A stretch of DNA of 64,000 bases from Levilactobacillus andaensis (GCF_016861695.1 NZ_BOLP01000012.1:1-64000); one strand, 5' to 3'. Positions 24,660 through 35,748 are shown, counted from the first letter of the stretch. Program-made: numbers and translations. The notes: generated by a model from the letters alone, not told the origin.

Positions 24660-25916
24660 ATGACGGCTTTTTACCGGTTACCTTATGGGGCCCGGCGCGA
24701 CCAGCTTGCCCGGGCCAGCCACTTGACGGTGGCGCAGTTGGCATTGCTGGCGCAGCACCGACAGGCCACCGATGAGGATTTAATTGAAAACTATTTAACG
24801 ACTTATGGGTTGCCCGAGGGGGTGGCCGTCAACCTGCGTGTCAATGGGCGTGACGTTGCTGTGCCCATGGTGACCGAGGAGCCATCGGTGATTGCCGCTG
24901 CCAGTAACGGCGGGCGGTTGTTGACCAGCGACACCGGAATCAGAACCGAGGTGACTCGGCGAGAGGTGATGGGGCAGATCGTGTTTAGTCATGTTCAGGA
25001 CCCGCAGCGCTTGCAAGAGTGGCTGACCAGTCACGAGCAGGACCTCCTGCAGGTGGCCGACGCCGCACATCCCACGTTACTCACGCATGGTGGGGGCGCA
25101 CGTTCCTTACGCGTTCGTATCTTGCCACCAGACTGGGTCTCTTTAGACCTCTTCATCGACGTGGGTGAGGCGATGGGGGCCAATCTGGTCAACACACTGA
25201 CCGAGGCCGTTGCTGCTAAAATCAAGGCGTCCCTCGACGTGGATATCTTGATGAGTATTCTCAGCAACTACGCCACCCACAGTTTAGTCACAGCGAGTTG
25301 TGCCGTTCCCGTTGCGCAGTTAAAGACCAAGACGATTGCCGGTGCCGACGTGGCTCAGCGCATCGCCGAAGCCAGTGACTACGCGCAGGTCGACCCGTAC
25401 CGCGCCGTGACCCACAACAAGGGCATCATGAACGGCATCGACGCCGTGGTGCTTGCGATGGGTAACGACTGGCGGGCCGTTGAAAGTGGCGTGCACGCCT
25501 ACGCTAGCCGCAATGGCAGCTACCAAGGCCTCAGCCGCTGGTGGGTCAGCGCTGGGATTTTACACGGAGAGCTGACCATTCCACTAGCACTCGGGTTTGT
25601 TGGCGGCGCGACTAAGGTGTTGCCGCTGGTCAAAGTAAATCAGCAGCTCGCCCAGGTCGACAACGCTCGCGACCTCATGGGCATCACGGCCGCCGTGGGG
25701 CTGGCCCAAAATGTGGCCGCCTTGCGTGCACTGGTGACCGATGGGATTCAACGTGGTCACATGTCGCTGCAGCGTAAGTCGCTGGCGCTGTCCGTGGGGG
25801 CGACTCCCACGGAATTACCGGCCGTGACGCAACGGTTGGCGCAATTTAAGCAACCGACCACGGCGCAAGCGATGGCGGCGCTTCAGGCCGTTCGTCAAGC
25901 AAATTTAAAGAAATAG
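24660..25916 (+). CDS. mvaA: Hydroxymethylglutaryl-CoA reductase (class II)
   Basis: A 418-residue enzyme that makes mevalonate from HMG-CoA, the committed step of the mevalonate route to isoprenoids used by lactobacilli. Class II features are visible: the MVTEEPSVIAAASNGGRL substrate loop, the VGEAMGANLVNTLTE cofactor segment, HNKGIMNGIDAVVLAMGND with its catalytic Lys/Asp region, and the mobile C-terminal flap. The ATG at 24660 follows AAAGGAG; an earlier ATG at 24653 is out of frame. CHIR copy 9 lies directly upstream. The next gene begins at the stop codon, so the two are probably co-translated. Confidence 0.95.
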   Translation: MTAFYRLPYGARRDQLARASHLTVAQLALLAQHRQATDEDLIENYLTTYGLPEGVAVNLRVNGRDVAVPMVTEEPSVIAAASNGGRLLTSDTGIRTEVTRREVMGQIVFSHVQDPQRLQEWLTSHEQDLLQVADAAHPTLLTHGGGARSLRVRILPPDWVSLDLFIDVGEAMGANLVNTLTEAVAAKIKASLDVDILMSILSNYATHSLVTASCAVPVAQLKTKTIAGADVAQRIAEASDYAQVDPYRAVTHNKGIMNGIDAVVLAMGNDWRAVESGVHAYASRNGSYQGLSRWWVSAGILHGELTIPLALGFVGGATKVLPLVKVNQQLAQVDNARDLMGITAAVGLAQNVAALRALVTDGIQRGHMSLQRKSLALSVGATPTELPAVTQRLAQFKQPTTAQAMAALQAVRQANLKK

Positions 25917-26897
25917 GTGAACTTAAAAATTATGCAAGCAAAAGATGTGCAATTAAACGATGAGGTCCAAGGCCTCTTAAACCAAGTTAACGCGCTCTAT
26001 CCCGGCAAAGTTGAAGTTCAATTCATTGGTGAACTCCAAGCCGGTTTCGTCCGCCACGACCAAGCCCAACAGATTCAAGTGGGCAAGGACATTAACATTC
26101 AGGTTGCCGATTTGACGGCACCTAACTACACGGCATCTCACGAACTGGTTCATTTGCTAATGATCCTGTCTGGCTTCCCCCAGGTCTTCTTCTCACTGAC
26201 GACTGGCCAACCCCAGCTCGACGAACAGTTGATGATCATGGGCACCGAACTTTACGATATCGTGAGCCACATTGTGGTAGTCAGCGAACAACGTAAGCAC
26301 GGGCTGATCACTGATGAGATTGAGGGACTATACTTAAATGGGGTCACGGCGACGATCAAGCCGGAACCAACCCCCGTCGATGATGAAATGACGCTGCGGA
26401 CGCTGACGCTATTGGATGCCTTGGCCTTCTTTGGCCTCGACAACGACAAGGTCATCGCGCAGTTTGAACGCGACTATCCAATCAGTTTCGCCGCCGCGCG
26501 TAAGCTGTACGATATCATCACCGAAAAGCCAGTGGATTCGCCATTTACCTTACGGCGGAACGTGGTCAAATTGTTCAAGGCCTTCGATGCCCAACTGGAA
26601 GCCTGGCGTTTACCCGCACTCCACAACACAGAATTCACAACGTTGACCAGTGTGTTGTCCAAGCGTCAATTGAGCTTGAACGTTAAGCAGATCTTCGAAC
26701 TGTACCATTCAGACATGCACGAAAAAACGACCCAACGGCGCGGGTACGTCGGCTTTAACCGGTCTGACCAACAGAACGCTTTCGTGTTGCCATCACCAGC
26801 ACCGAAGGACGATACGCCGGATTACTACACTAAGATTTATGACATGACGGTGGAAGACCTCTTCAAGCAGTTGAAGATGCCATACATCTTGCGTTAA
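25917..26897 (+). CDS. IpaB/EvcA-type protein with HExxH motif
   Basis: A 326-residue cytosolic protein that lactobacillar annotations call IpaB/EvcA family; the name carries no established function. Near residue 75 it has TASHELVHLLMIL, an HExxH zinc-metalloprotease-like motif. The opening QLNDEVQGLLNQVN and the C-terminal YTKIYDMTVEDLFKQLKMPYILR are compositionally ordinary. The GTG at 25917 abuts the mvaA stop; an ATG at 25932 behind AGGTG is an equally likely start. Whether it is an active peptidase is unknown: no third zinc ligand can be assigned. It is followed by the sirtuin remnant. Confidence 0.65.
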   Translation: MNLKIMQAKDVQLNDEVQGLLNQVNALYPGKVEVQFIGELQAGFVRHDQAQQIQVGKDINIQVADLTAPNYTASHELVHLLMILSGFPQVFFSLTTGQPQLDEQLMIMGTELYDIVSHIVVVSEQRKHGLITDEIEGLYLNGVTATIKPEPTPVDDEMTLRTLTLLDALAFFGLDNDKVIAQFERDYPISFAAARKLYDIITEKPVDSPFTLRRNVVKLFKAFDAQLEAWRLPALHNTEFTTLTSVLSKRQLSLNVKQIFELYHSDMHEKTTQRRGYVGFNRSDQQNAFVLPSPAPKDDTPDYYTKIYDMTVEDLFKQLKMPYILR

Positions 26898-26918
26898 TTT
26901 TAGAAAGGATGATTGGGT

Positions 26919-27612
26919 ATGGAAGCGAGCTTACAAGCAACCTTTGACGAGGCGAAGCACATTGTGTTTTTGACTGGTGCGGGCGTCTCGACGCCTTCTG
27001 GAATCCCGGATTACCGGTCGAAAAATGGCCTGTACACCGGGCACCGCAACGCCGAGTATTATCTGAGTCACACCTGTTTAGTTCAGGAACCGGACGTTTT
27101 TTACGACTACGTTAAGCAGAACCTCTACTACCCGGATGCCAAACCCAACGTCATTCACGAGAAACAAGCGGCCCTGACGCAACAGGACCGGGCGATGGTC
27201 ATTACGCAAAATATCGACAACCTCTACAATGTCGCGCACACCAAGCATTTGGTGGAGTTCCACGGCAACATGTACAAGGTTCACTGCCAGGTCTGTGGCG
27301 CCAAAGTGGCGTGGCAGGACTCCACATCATGATGTGGACGGCGGTTGGCTGCGGCCAGACGTGGTGCTCTACGATGAGGGGCTAAACGAAATGAACATTC
27401 AACGGTCCGTGGCGGCCATGAACCAGGCCGATTTGGTAGTCATTGTCGGCACCTCGATGCGGGTCTACCCGTTTGCGGGCCTGCTCGACTACCGGAACAG
27501 TGCGGCCAAGGTGGTCGTGGTGAACCAAGAAAAATTGGATTTAGGATTTGACTACGACATGGTCCAGGCCGACGCCACTGATTTCTTCAACGAACTCCAG
27601 GTCCGGGGGTAA
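26919..27612 (+). pseudogene. Sir2-family NAD-dependent deacylase, frameshifted
   Basis: A sirtuin split into two frames. The first frame (26919-27332) has the NAD-binding opening LTGAGVSTPSGIPDYRS, TQNIDNLYNVAH, the catalytic His in EFHGNMY and one Cys pair (CQVC), then runs into a stop after WQDSTS. The second frame takes over at about 27318-27324 with PHHDVDGGWLRPDVVLYDEGL and continues through VIVGTSMRVYPFAGL to the end. A normal homologue has a few more residues at the junction, so bases not divisible by three were lost. Start ATG follows AGAAAGGAT. Unless this is a sequencing error, no full enzyme is made. Confidence 0.85.
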
Positions 27613-27617
27613 CGCGT

Positions 27618-27944
27618 ATGAGCCATCAAGAAGTGATCCACCAACTTAAGCAGTTGGTCCGGCGACTACGCTGGCTCAGCTTTCTTCAGCTGATTCCGGA
27701 TACGTTGGTCATCTATGGTATTTTGCAGGTGGCCTTCAACGGGCAGTTGGTGACGCTATTCACTGCGACATTTACGCGGCAACAGGCGATTCTGGTCACG
27801 GCGCTCTTTGTCTTGATAGACCTGTGTGTCACCGGGATTCGCTACAACGACCGGCTGGCGGGCAAACGTCTGATCAGCCAGCTCAGCGGCCGCCTGACCA
27901 CCCCCGAAGCCGAACTGATCAAGCAATTCGAACGGTTTAAATAG
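27618..27944 (+). CDS. Small membrane protein after the sirtuin
   Basis: A 108-residue protein with two predicted membrane helices (FLQLIPDTLVIYGILQVAF and QQAILVTALFVLIDLCVTGI) between basic ends; the C-terminal part (KRLISQLSGRLTTPEAELIKQFERF) is amphipathic. It starts 5 bp after the sirtuin stop and is probably in the mvaA operon. The G of its stop codon already belongs to the outer stem of CHIR copy 10. No family recognised. Confidence 0.65.
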   Translation: MSHQEVIHQLKQLVRRLRWLSFLQLIPDTLVIYGILQVAFNGQLVTLFTATFTRQQAILVTALFVLIDLCVTGIRYNDRLAGKRLISQLSGRLTTPEAELIKQFERFK

Positions 27945-28146
27945 TGGCCGGGGTTCGTCTCCGGCTGGCAGGCACACTCCGCCCGGTGAGGTAGACCTGG
28001 AGCCTGTGAAGCGGTCTCCAGGGCGACTTGAAGCCTCAAAGAACGAGTCTTCAAGTGCGGCCTATTCTCTAAGCCTGAGAAAATCGCTCAGACTAAGAGA
28101 ATCGACACGGGGCTACGTGTCCCTGCCAGCCTGCGACTGTGGCCAC
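27944..28146 (+). repeat. CHIR copy 10, sub-family D
   Basis: Plus-sense copy abutting the preceding stop codon. An extra outermost stem GTGGCC/GGCCAC encloses GGCTGGCAGG/CCTGCCAGCC. Hairpins: CCTGGAG/CTCCAGG, ACTTGAAG/CTTCAAGT and ATTCTCT/AGAGAAT with inner CTGAG/CTCAG. Same architecture as A and B with different stem sequences. Confidence 0.9.
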
Positions 28147-28283
28147 GTTTAATTCGTTCGGAATTGGTTTGACTGGTTCTATCGCTAGCTACTGCGGTCG
28201 GCTATATGGCTGTGAAATCAATTTGTGGATAGTTTTGTTGAGGACAACAATAGTAATTAGTAGTTTTAGGCCACAGTAGTGTA

Positions 28284-28460
28284 GTCGGAGGCAGATAGGA
28301 ACGGAACCCCGTGTCGGTGGTCTTAGTTCGGCTGGGTTTGCCGGACTTAGAGCACGGGCCGAGCGTTGTGACTCGGGTCATGAGGCACGACCTCGCCCTG
28401 GAGACCGCACCTCAGGCTCCAGGTCTGCCCCACGGGGTGGAGTTCTTATCTGCTGGAGAC
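28284..28460 (-). repeat. CHIR copy 11, sub-family D
   Basis: Minus-sense convergent partner of copy 10. Closing stems GCAGATAGGAAC/GTTCTTATCTGC (one mismatch) and CCCCGTG/CACGGGG; an inner hairpin CCTGGAG/CTCCAGG is shared with copy 10. It ends 33 bp before the DUF72 start codon. Confidence 0.88.
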
Positions 28461-28493
28461 GATGACACTTATTTTAGAGGAGGGACTTTGCGG

Positions 28494-29339
28494 ATGATTA
28501 GTATTGGGTTGACCACTTGGACTGAGCATCCAGCGCTGATTGGCGGCGAAGACCGTCCGGTGACCTTAACTGAATATGCGGGCCATTTTCCGGTGGTTGA
28601 GCTGGATACGCCATTCTATGGGATTCCGCGGCAGACCACGGTTGGAAAATGGGCGGCCGCTGTGCCGGATGGGTTTCAGTATATTCTGAAGGCCAATCAG
28701 GTCATGACCAAGCACGATTGCAAAGAACCGGCCGATGCGACGACGCTGGCAACGGCATTTGAGGAGTTTAAAGAAGCCATTCAGCCCTTAGTGGTCAGTG
28801 GCAAATTGCTCACGGTCCTGTTTCAATTTCCACCGTTCTTCAATCGGACGACGGCCAACATTGAATACCTCCGTGATGTGCGCGTGCAGATGGGTAATTT
28901 GCCGGTGGCCGTCGAATTTCGGAGTCCAAGCTGGTTCGCAACGCCGGGGATGACGACGGATGTCCTGGCCTATTTGAAATCGCTAAAATTGACCAACGTG
29001 ACGACCGATGAACCGCATAATTTAAACGATGGGATTCCGTTGGTCGACACGGTGACGACACCAGAACTAGCGCTGGTGCGTTTGCACGGCCGTAACGCGC
29101 AGGGCTGGTTCAATCAGGGGGCTAACTGGCGTAAGACACGGACGTTGTACCGCTACTCAGAAGAAGAACTACAGGACTTCGCGGCATTGGCCAAGCGACT
29201 GGATCAACAGGCAAAAAATGTCTGCGTCATCTTCAACAACAACTCTGGCCGGGATGCTGCCCCGAATGCCCAGCGACTACAAGCAATTTTAGGCTTGCAC
29301 TGGGAGAATTTGGCGCCGCAGCAGTTGGACTTGTTTTAA
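28494..29339 (+). CDS. DUF72 family protein
   Basis: A 281-residue TIM-barrel-like DUF72 protein. It begins with the family strand ISIGLTTWTEHP and carries the conserved PVVELDTPFYGIP, FQYILKANQVMTKH, LLTVLFQFPPFF, LPVAVEFRSPSWF and ALVRLHGRN segments. The family is widespread and its biochemical role is unsettled. The ATG at 28494 is chosen because GAGGAGGG precedes it. CHIR copy 11 lies immediately upstream, leaving no room for a separate promoter after the repeat. Length is normal for the family. Confidence 0.85.
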   Translation: MISIGLTTWTEHPALIGGEDRPVTLTEYAGHFPVVELDTPFYGIPRQTTVGKWAAAVPDGFQYILKANQVMTKHDCKEPADATTLATAFEEFKEAIQPLVVSGKLLTVLFQFPPFFNRTTANIEYLRDVRVQMGNLPVAVEFRSPSWFATPGMTTDVLAYLKSLKLTNVTTDEPHNLNDGIPLVDTVTTPELALVRLHGRNAQGWFNQGANWRKTRTLYRYSEEELQDFAALAKRLDQQAKNVCVIFNNNSGRDAAPNAQRLQAILGLHWENLAPQQLDLF

Positions 29340-29349
29340 ATAAAACAGT

Positions 29350-29401
29350 TAGAGGCATCAGCGGTTTTTCTATGAAGAGAAATCTGTTGGTACCTTTTTT
29401 T
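29350..29401 (+). terminator. Terminator of the DUF72 gene
   Basis: Imperfect stem AGGCATCAGCGG/CTGTTGGTACCT with an A/T-rich inner part, followed by seven T residues. The next 170 bp up to CHIR copy 12 hold nothing recognisable. Confidence 0.65.
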
Positions 29402-29571
29402 AGTGTCTCTTTTTTACAGTATTCTGATGGACCCCATACTGTGTTTCTACTGAAAAGGAGATTTAGATAGTTATCGTTATATTTTACTTCCACCGGTGAT
29501 TAGTTATCAGCAAGTCGTAAAGTTCGGGGCGCGTGAGGCTTTCAGCGATTGTGACGGTTAAGCACAATCAG

Positions 29572-29752
29572 AGCCGGAGGAGGCCAGGGGTGGAGCCAGC
29601 CGTGGAGGTGGTGTTAGCTGGTGGTCTGGCCAGCTTACAGCACGGGCGACTTTGAAGACACGGTTTTTTCGTGGCTTCAAATCGAGTCGGAAGCCCGTTC
29701 TTTGGCTGGAGCGTCCCCACAGCAGGCGGAATCCCTGGCAGCCGTAGTGCGG
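29572..29752 (-). repeat. CHIR copy 12, sub-family A
   Basis: Minus-sense, unpaired copy 180 bp before metG. Closing stem GCCAGGG/CCCTGGC. Variable hairpin GTGTTAGCTGG/CCAGCTTACAG, again a stem sequence of its own. Confidence 0.9.
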
Positions 29753-29815
29753 CCAATTTACATGAGTTTTTTTCTATTCATTTTGAGTATTGACACCCTA
29801 AAATTAACACATAAA

Positions 29816-29859
29816 ACCCCGGTAAAGCGCTATGGCTGAACCGGGGTTTATGCTATACT
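29816..29859 (+). promoter_or_regulatory. metG promoter with hairpin over the -35 region
   Basis: An extended -10 element TGCTATACT (TATACT at 29854-29859) lies directly after a 10-bp inverted repeat AAACCCCGGT/ACCGGGGTTT that occupies the -35 region. A separate TTGACA at 29790-29795 has no good -10 at the right distance. The hairpin may be an operator or a terminator of leader RNA begun further upstream. Confidence 0.55.
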
Positions 29860-29904
29860 TAATTAGAATTTACATTGAATTTTAACCCGAAAACAACGGA
29901 ATAA

Positions 29905-31968
<2,064 letters not shown>

Positions 31969-31988
31969 AGAATAAGATAAACCATAAC

Positions 31989-32032
31989 CAAAACGTGGGC
32001 GGCGGGTCGATAAGACGCCAACCCACGTTTTG
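31989..32032 (+). terminator. Terminator of metG
   Basis: CAAAACGTGGG/CCCACGTTTTG stem with a 22-nt loop; only four T residues in the tail arm. It precedes CHIR copy 13, so this element is outside the metG message unless readthrough occurs. Confidence 0.65.
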
Positions 32033-32062
32033 TTGGCTATGGGGTAACATAGATTGGACTTG

Positions 32063-32226
32063 CGCCTTACCGGTCGGCAAATATGGGCTGGAACGGTGCG
32101 AACACAACTTGAAGTCTCGCAAGTGCCGAGTCTTCAAGATTGGTTTTCTACTAAGCTGGCAAGAAACGCCAACTAAGTAGAACGACGCGCCTGAGCCCAT
32201 ATTTGCCGACCTCTCGGCTGACATGG
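32063..32226 (+). repeat. CHIR copy 13, sub-family C
   Basis: Plus-sense copy. Closing stem of 17 bp, GTCGGCAAATATGGGCT with AGCCCATATTTGCCGAC. Hairpins: CTTGAAG/CTTCAAG and TTCTACTAAG/CTAAGTAGAA with inner TGGC/GCCA. Flanking CATAGA (32048) and TCTATG (32231) may extend the stem. Confidence 0.92.
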
Positions 32227-32329
32227 TGGTTCTATGGCAACAATGGATTATGTGTGTTGACATGTTATGGTCCTTGTTGTGGATTACGTTGCAATTAGAA
32301 CTTGTCGTGTCATGGTAGAGCTCAGTCTA

Positions 32330-32500
32330 AGCCGGAGGCGGCCAGGGGTGTAGCCAGCCGTGGTAATCTTATTGGCTGGCACAGCTAGCCAATAAGATGG
32401 GCGACTTTTAAGACGCATGAATTTTGCGGCTTGAAAGCGCGCGCTCAGCCTAGCGCTTCAGCGTCCCCACAGCAGGCGGAATCCCTGGCCGTCGCAGTGC
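32330..32500 (-). repeat. CHIR copy 14, sub-family A
   Basis: Minus-sense convergent partner of copy 13, ending 57 bp before tatD. Closing stem GCCAGGG/CCCTGGC. Variable hairpin ATCTTATTGGCT/AGCCAATAAGAT, different from all other copies but fully paired. Confidence 0.9.
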
Positions 32501-32557
32501 GTCAAAATTTAATCAATTTAACTAACTCAATAAAAATCAAAAGCAAGGAGGAATTCG

Positions 32558-33337
32558 ATGAAGATATTTGATTCGCATACGCATTTGAATAGCGAAGAGT
32601 TCTTGGACGACGTGCCGGGCTACCTGAAGCGGGCGGCCGACTTGGGTGTCGTCAAGATGACCAACATCGGCTCCAACACGCAGTTGAATGCCGACGCCAT
32701 CAAGCTGGCCCACCAATATCCGCAACTTTACGCGGCGGTCGGCTGGCACCCAGAAGACTCTAAGAACTACGATGCCGCGGCCGAGAAGCTGCTGGAAGAA
32801 CAGCTAGCCGATGACCGGGTCGTGGCCTTGGGTGAAATTGGGCTGGACTATCACTGGGATTCATCACCGCAGGACGTTCAGAGCAAGGTGTTTGCCCGGC
32901 AGATTGCGATTGCTAAGGAAGTCGGTAAGCCGATTGTTGTCCACAACCGTGACGCCTTCGAAGACACTTACCGCATCATCAAAGAGGCCGGCATCAGTGA
33001 AATCGGCGGGGTCATGCACAGCTTTAACGGCGATCCGGAGTGGCTCAAGAAGTTCTTGGACCTGGGGATGCACATTTCCTATTCCGGGGTCGCTAGTTTT
33101 AAGAACGCCCATGAAGTTCACGATTCCGTGCGGGCGACGCCACTGGACGTCATGATGGTCGAGACCGATGCGCCATATTTGACGCCGGAACCGCACCGTG
33201 GCGAGCAGAACGAGCCCGGATTTACGCGTTATACCGTTGAGGCGATTGCCAAGGAACGGGAAACGACGCCGGAAGAGATCGCTGCTGCCACGTTTAAAAA
33301 CGCAGAGGAGTTTTACAAAATAAATGAAGAAGATTAA
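32558..33337 (+). CDS. tatD: TatD-family metal-dependent DNase
   Basis: A 259-residue TIM-barrel metallohydrolase. Metal-binding residues are visible: the opening FDSHTHLN pair of His, GEIGLDYHW (Glu), VHNRD (His), GGVMHSFNG (His) and VETDAPYLTPEP (Asp). TatD enzymes are 3'-5' exonucleases acting in DNA repair or RNA turnover. The ATG follows AAGGAGG. Its last 14 bases overlap rnmV, and rsmA follows, giving the conserved tatD-rnmV-rsmA operon. Confidence 0.95.
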   Translation: MKIFDSHTHLNSEEFLDDVPGYLKRAADLGVVKMTNIGSNTQLNADAIKLAHQYPQLYAAVGWHPEDSKNYDAAAEKLLEEQLADDRVVALGEIGLDYHWDSSPQDVQSKVFARQIAIAKEVGKPIVVHNRDAFEDTYRIIKEAGISEIGGVMHSFNGDPEWLKKFLDLGMHISYSGVASFKNAHEVHDSVRATPLDVMMVETDAPYLTPEPHRGEQNEPGFTRYTVEAIAKERETTPEEIAAATFKNAEEFYKINEED

Positions 33338-33893
33338 AGAGGTCCTCGTGGTCGAGGGCAAGGACGATACCAAGCAGATCAACCGGGCGGTCAACGCCGA
33401 CACCATTGAGACGCGCGGCTCCGCCATCGATGACGACACGCTGGCCTTAATTGAAAAATTGGCCGACCAACGGGGCATCATCATCTTTACCGACCCCGAT
33501 TTCTCCGGCGAAAAGATTCGTAAAATTGTGGCCGAGGCGGTACCAAACGCCAAGCACGCCTTTTTACCCAAGGCAGAAGGGCGGCCGGACAAAGCCGGTG
33601 GCTCACTGGGCGTGGAACATGCCAGTCCCGAAGCGATTCGCGCGGCACTAGATCACGTGTACACTGAAACCACGGCCGCACCAACGTTGATCACCCACGA
33701 AGACCTGATGGCCGCTGGGTTGATCGGTGGGGCCGGTGCCAAGGAACGGCGGGAACAGCTCGGCGAACTCTTGCAGATCGGTTACGTCAATGGCAAACAG
33801 CTCGAGAAACGCTTACGGATGTTCAGCATCCAACCGGCAGACTTTGCCGCGGCGTTGGGACAGATTCGAGCAAAGGAGAATGCAAATGAATAA
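33324..33893 (+). CDS. rnmV: Ribonuclease M5
   Basis: A 189-residue Toprim-domain nuclease that matures the ends of 5S rRNA in Firmicutes. The catalytic Toprim residues are visible: Glu11 in VVEGKDDT, and D57/D59 in FTDPDFSG. Length is normal. It overlaps tatD by 14 bases and rsmA by 8, indicating translational coupling across the operon. Its substrate, the 5S precursor, is encoded at the left edge of this window. Confidence 0.95.
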   Translation: MKKIKEVLVVEGKDDTKQINRAVNADTIETRGSAIDDDTLALIEKLADQRGIIIFTDPDFSGEKIRKIVAEAVPNAKHAFLPKAEGRPDKAGGSLGVEHASPEAIRAALDHVYTETTAAPTLITHEDLMAAGLIGGAGAKERREQLGELLQIGYVNGKQLEKRLRMFSIQPADFAAALGQIRAKENANE

Positions 33894-34776
33894 CAGCGTA
33901 CCAGAAATCGGCTCACCAGCCCGGACTAAAGCGATTCTTAACCGGTACCACTTGGTCGCCAAGAAGAGTTTGGGTCAGAACTTCTTGTCTGACCTGAACA
34001 TTTTACGTAACATTGTGGCGGCCGGCGATGTGACCGAGCACGATAATGTCATTGAAATTGGTCCCGGAATCGGTGCCTTGACCGAACAGATCGCCAAGCG
34101 AGCCCATCACGTGGTGGCGTTTGAAATCGACGAGAACCTCCTGCCCGTATTGGACGAGACGTTGATGGATTACGACAACGTTACGGTCATCAACCAAGAC
34201 ATTTTAAAGGCGAACTTGCCAGAAGTGGTCAAGCATGATTTTGAACCCGGCCATCCGCTGAAATTGATTGCGAACTTGCCATACTACATCACGACGCCGA
34301 TTCTAATGGGGGTTCTGCAGAGTAACGTGGACTTCGACACGATCGTGGTCATGATGCAGGCCGAAGTGGCGGACCGCTTAGTGGCCGAACCAGGGACCAA
34401 GGCGTACGGCTCATTGTCGGTCGTCATGCAGTACCGGGCTCACGTCGAAGTGGCGTTTGCGGTTCCGCGGACGGCATTTATTCCACAACCGAACGTTGAT
34501 TCGGCAATCATTCGCTTGACGAAAAGTGACCCGTTACCGGTTAAGCCGTACGAAGACCAGGCCCTCTTCAAGTTTGTTAAGGGCTGCTTCGCTCACCGGC
34601 GGAAATCGCTGTGGAACAATTTACAGGGGATTTTCGGGAAACAACCGGAAGTTCGTGAACGAATTGAATCCGTTTTAAATCAGACTGGAATTTCGCGGCA
34701 GCTCCGCCCAGAGCGGCTAACCCTGATAAATTTCATCGAATTAACCAATGCTTTTCACAATGAAGGACTTATGTAA
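33886..34776 (+). CDS. rsmA: 16S rRNA dimethyladenosine methyltransferase
   Basis: A 296-residue SAM-dependent methyltransferase (KsgA) that dimethylates two adjacent adenosines near the 3' end of 16S rRNA. Motifs are in order: KSLGQNFL, the SAM-binding [17 protein letters not shown], and the catalytic [10 protein letters not shown] helical C-terminal domain binds rRNA. The ATG at 33886 is chosen because AAAGGAG lies at the right distance; ATG 33880 would be too close. Loss of this gene gives kasugamycin resistance in other bacteria. Confidence 0.97.
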   Translation: MNNSVPEIGSPARTKAILNRYHLVAKKSLGQNFLSDLNILRNIVAAGDVTEHDNVIEIGPGIGALTEQIAKRAHHVVAFEIDENLLPVLDETLMDYDNVTVINQDILKANLPEVVKHDFEPGHPLKLIANLPYYITTPILMGVLQSNVDFDTIVVMMQAEVADRLVAEPGTKAYGSLSVVMQYRAHVEVAFAVPRTAFIPQPNVDSAIIRLTKSDPLPVKPYEDQALFKFVKGCFAHRRKSLWNNLQGIFGKQPEVRERIESVLNQTGISRQLRPERLTLINFIELTNAFHNEGLM

Positions 34777-34796
34777 CCCTTACCAATTGAGGATTC

Positions 34797-34862
34797 TTGC
34801 GGTTTTAGGCGTGTTGTGGTATAATTTGCGTTTTTTGTGAAACGATGTTATAATTGTTTCAC
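34797..34862 (+). promoter_or_regulatory. Tandem veg promoters with overlapping inverted repeat
   Basis: Two near-identical sigma-A promoters lie head to tail: TTGCGG (34797-34802), 17 bp, TATAAT (34820-34825), followed at once by TTGCGT (34826-34831), 17 bp, TATAAT (34849-34854). Both -10 elements have an upstream TG. GTGAAAC (34837-34843) and GTTTCAC (34856-34862) form an inverted repeat around the second -10. Confidence 0.85.
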
Positions 34863-34875
34863 AGAGGTGAAGTGC

Positions 34876-35112
34876 ATGCCAACAAGTTTAGCGAACATTA
34901 AGAACAAACTGGACGATCGCATCGGCGAAAAGTTGATGGTGATTGCACAGGCCGGGCGTAAGAAGACGACAGAGCGGCATGGAATTCTTCGGGAAACCTA
35001 TCCAGCCGTTTTCGTAGTGGATCTAGACCAAGACGAAAACTCGTTTGAACGGGTTTCATACAGTTACACCGATATTTTAACCAAGAACATCGAAGTTGAC
35101 TTTGATGAATAG
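34876..35112 (+). CDS. veg: Veg family protein
   Basis: A 78-residue protein of the Veg family. It shows the family opening SLANIKNKLDDRIGEKL and the Sm-like core ERHGILRETYPAVFVVDLDQDENSFERVSYSYTDILT, in which two-strand turns form a small barrel. In Bacillus Veg influences biofilm formation and is made from one of the strongest known promoters; here two strong promoters in tandem precede it. The ATG at 34876 follows AGAGGTGA. The place between rsmA and ispE matches the Bacillus order. Confidence 0.93.
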   Translation: MPTSLANIKNKLDDRIGEKLMVIAQAGRKKTTERHGILRETYPAVFVVDLDQDENSFERVSYSYTDILTKNIEVDFDE

Positions 35113-35114
35113 AT

Positions 35115-35144
35115 AATTGGGCCAATCAAGGCCTTTTTATTTTG
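35115..35144 (+). terminator. Weak terminator of veg
   Basis: GGCC/GGCC stem (one extra pair possible) followed by TTTTTATTTT, just after the veg stop codon. Confidence 0.5.
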
Positions 35145-35178
35145 ACCAAAATTCATTGGCAACATGGATGGTGTCATT

Positions 35179-35342
35179 CGCCTTACCGGCCGCCAGATAT
35201 GGGCCGGAACGGGGCGAACGCAACTTGAAGCCTCGCAAGTGCCGAGTCTTCAAGATTGGTTTTCTACTAAGCTGGCAAAGGACGCCAACTAAGTAGAACG
35301 ACGCGCCTGGGCCCATATCTGGCGACCTCTCGGCTTACATGG
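35179..35342 (+). repeat. CHIR copy 15, sub-family C
   Basis: Plus-sense copy after veg. Closing stem CGCCAGATATGGGCC/GGCCCATATCTGGCG; compared with copies 13 and 20 several pairs have switched on both sides. Internal hairpins as in copy 13. Confidence 0.92.
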
Positions 35343-35484
35343 AAGTTCTATGGCAGCGATGAATTATGGTTGTTAAAAAGTCATGGCTTAGACAGCAGTG
35401 TAAAACTGTATTAGGACATCATCAGTCGGGTTACTGGTTAAGCGGGGTGGCGCTTACTGTGTTTTTCATGGTAGAGCCAATCAA

Positions 35485-35667
35485 AGCCGGAGGAGGCCAG
35501 GGATGTAGTCAGCCGTGGCAACGATGTTAGTCGGGGTCCTTTCCCGGCTTACATTGTGGGACGACCTCGGAGACGCGTGATTTTCGTGGCTTTGAGGCGA
35601 GCTGGAAGTCCGTTCTTTGGCCGGAGGCGTTCCCCATGGCAGACGGAATCCCTGGCAGCCGCAGTGC
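35485..35667 (-). repeat. CHIR copy 16, sub-family A
   Basis: Minus-sense convergent partner of copy 15. Closing stem GCCAGGGAT/ATCCCTGGC. Variable hairpin ACGATGT/ACATTGT with inner AGTCGGG/CCCGGCT. It ends 80 bp before the ispE -35 region. Confidence 0.9.
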
Positions 35668-35748
35668 AACCATAGTCAGTCCGATTTTGACACAATCCAT
35701 CTCCACCTATATATTTTCTTAAAGAATTCCCAGCTCTTGGAGAACCCT

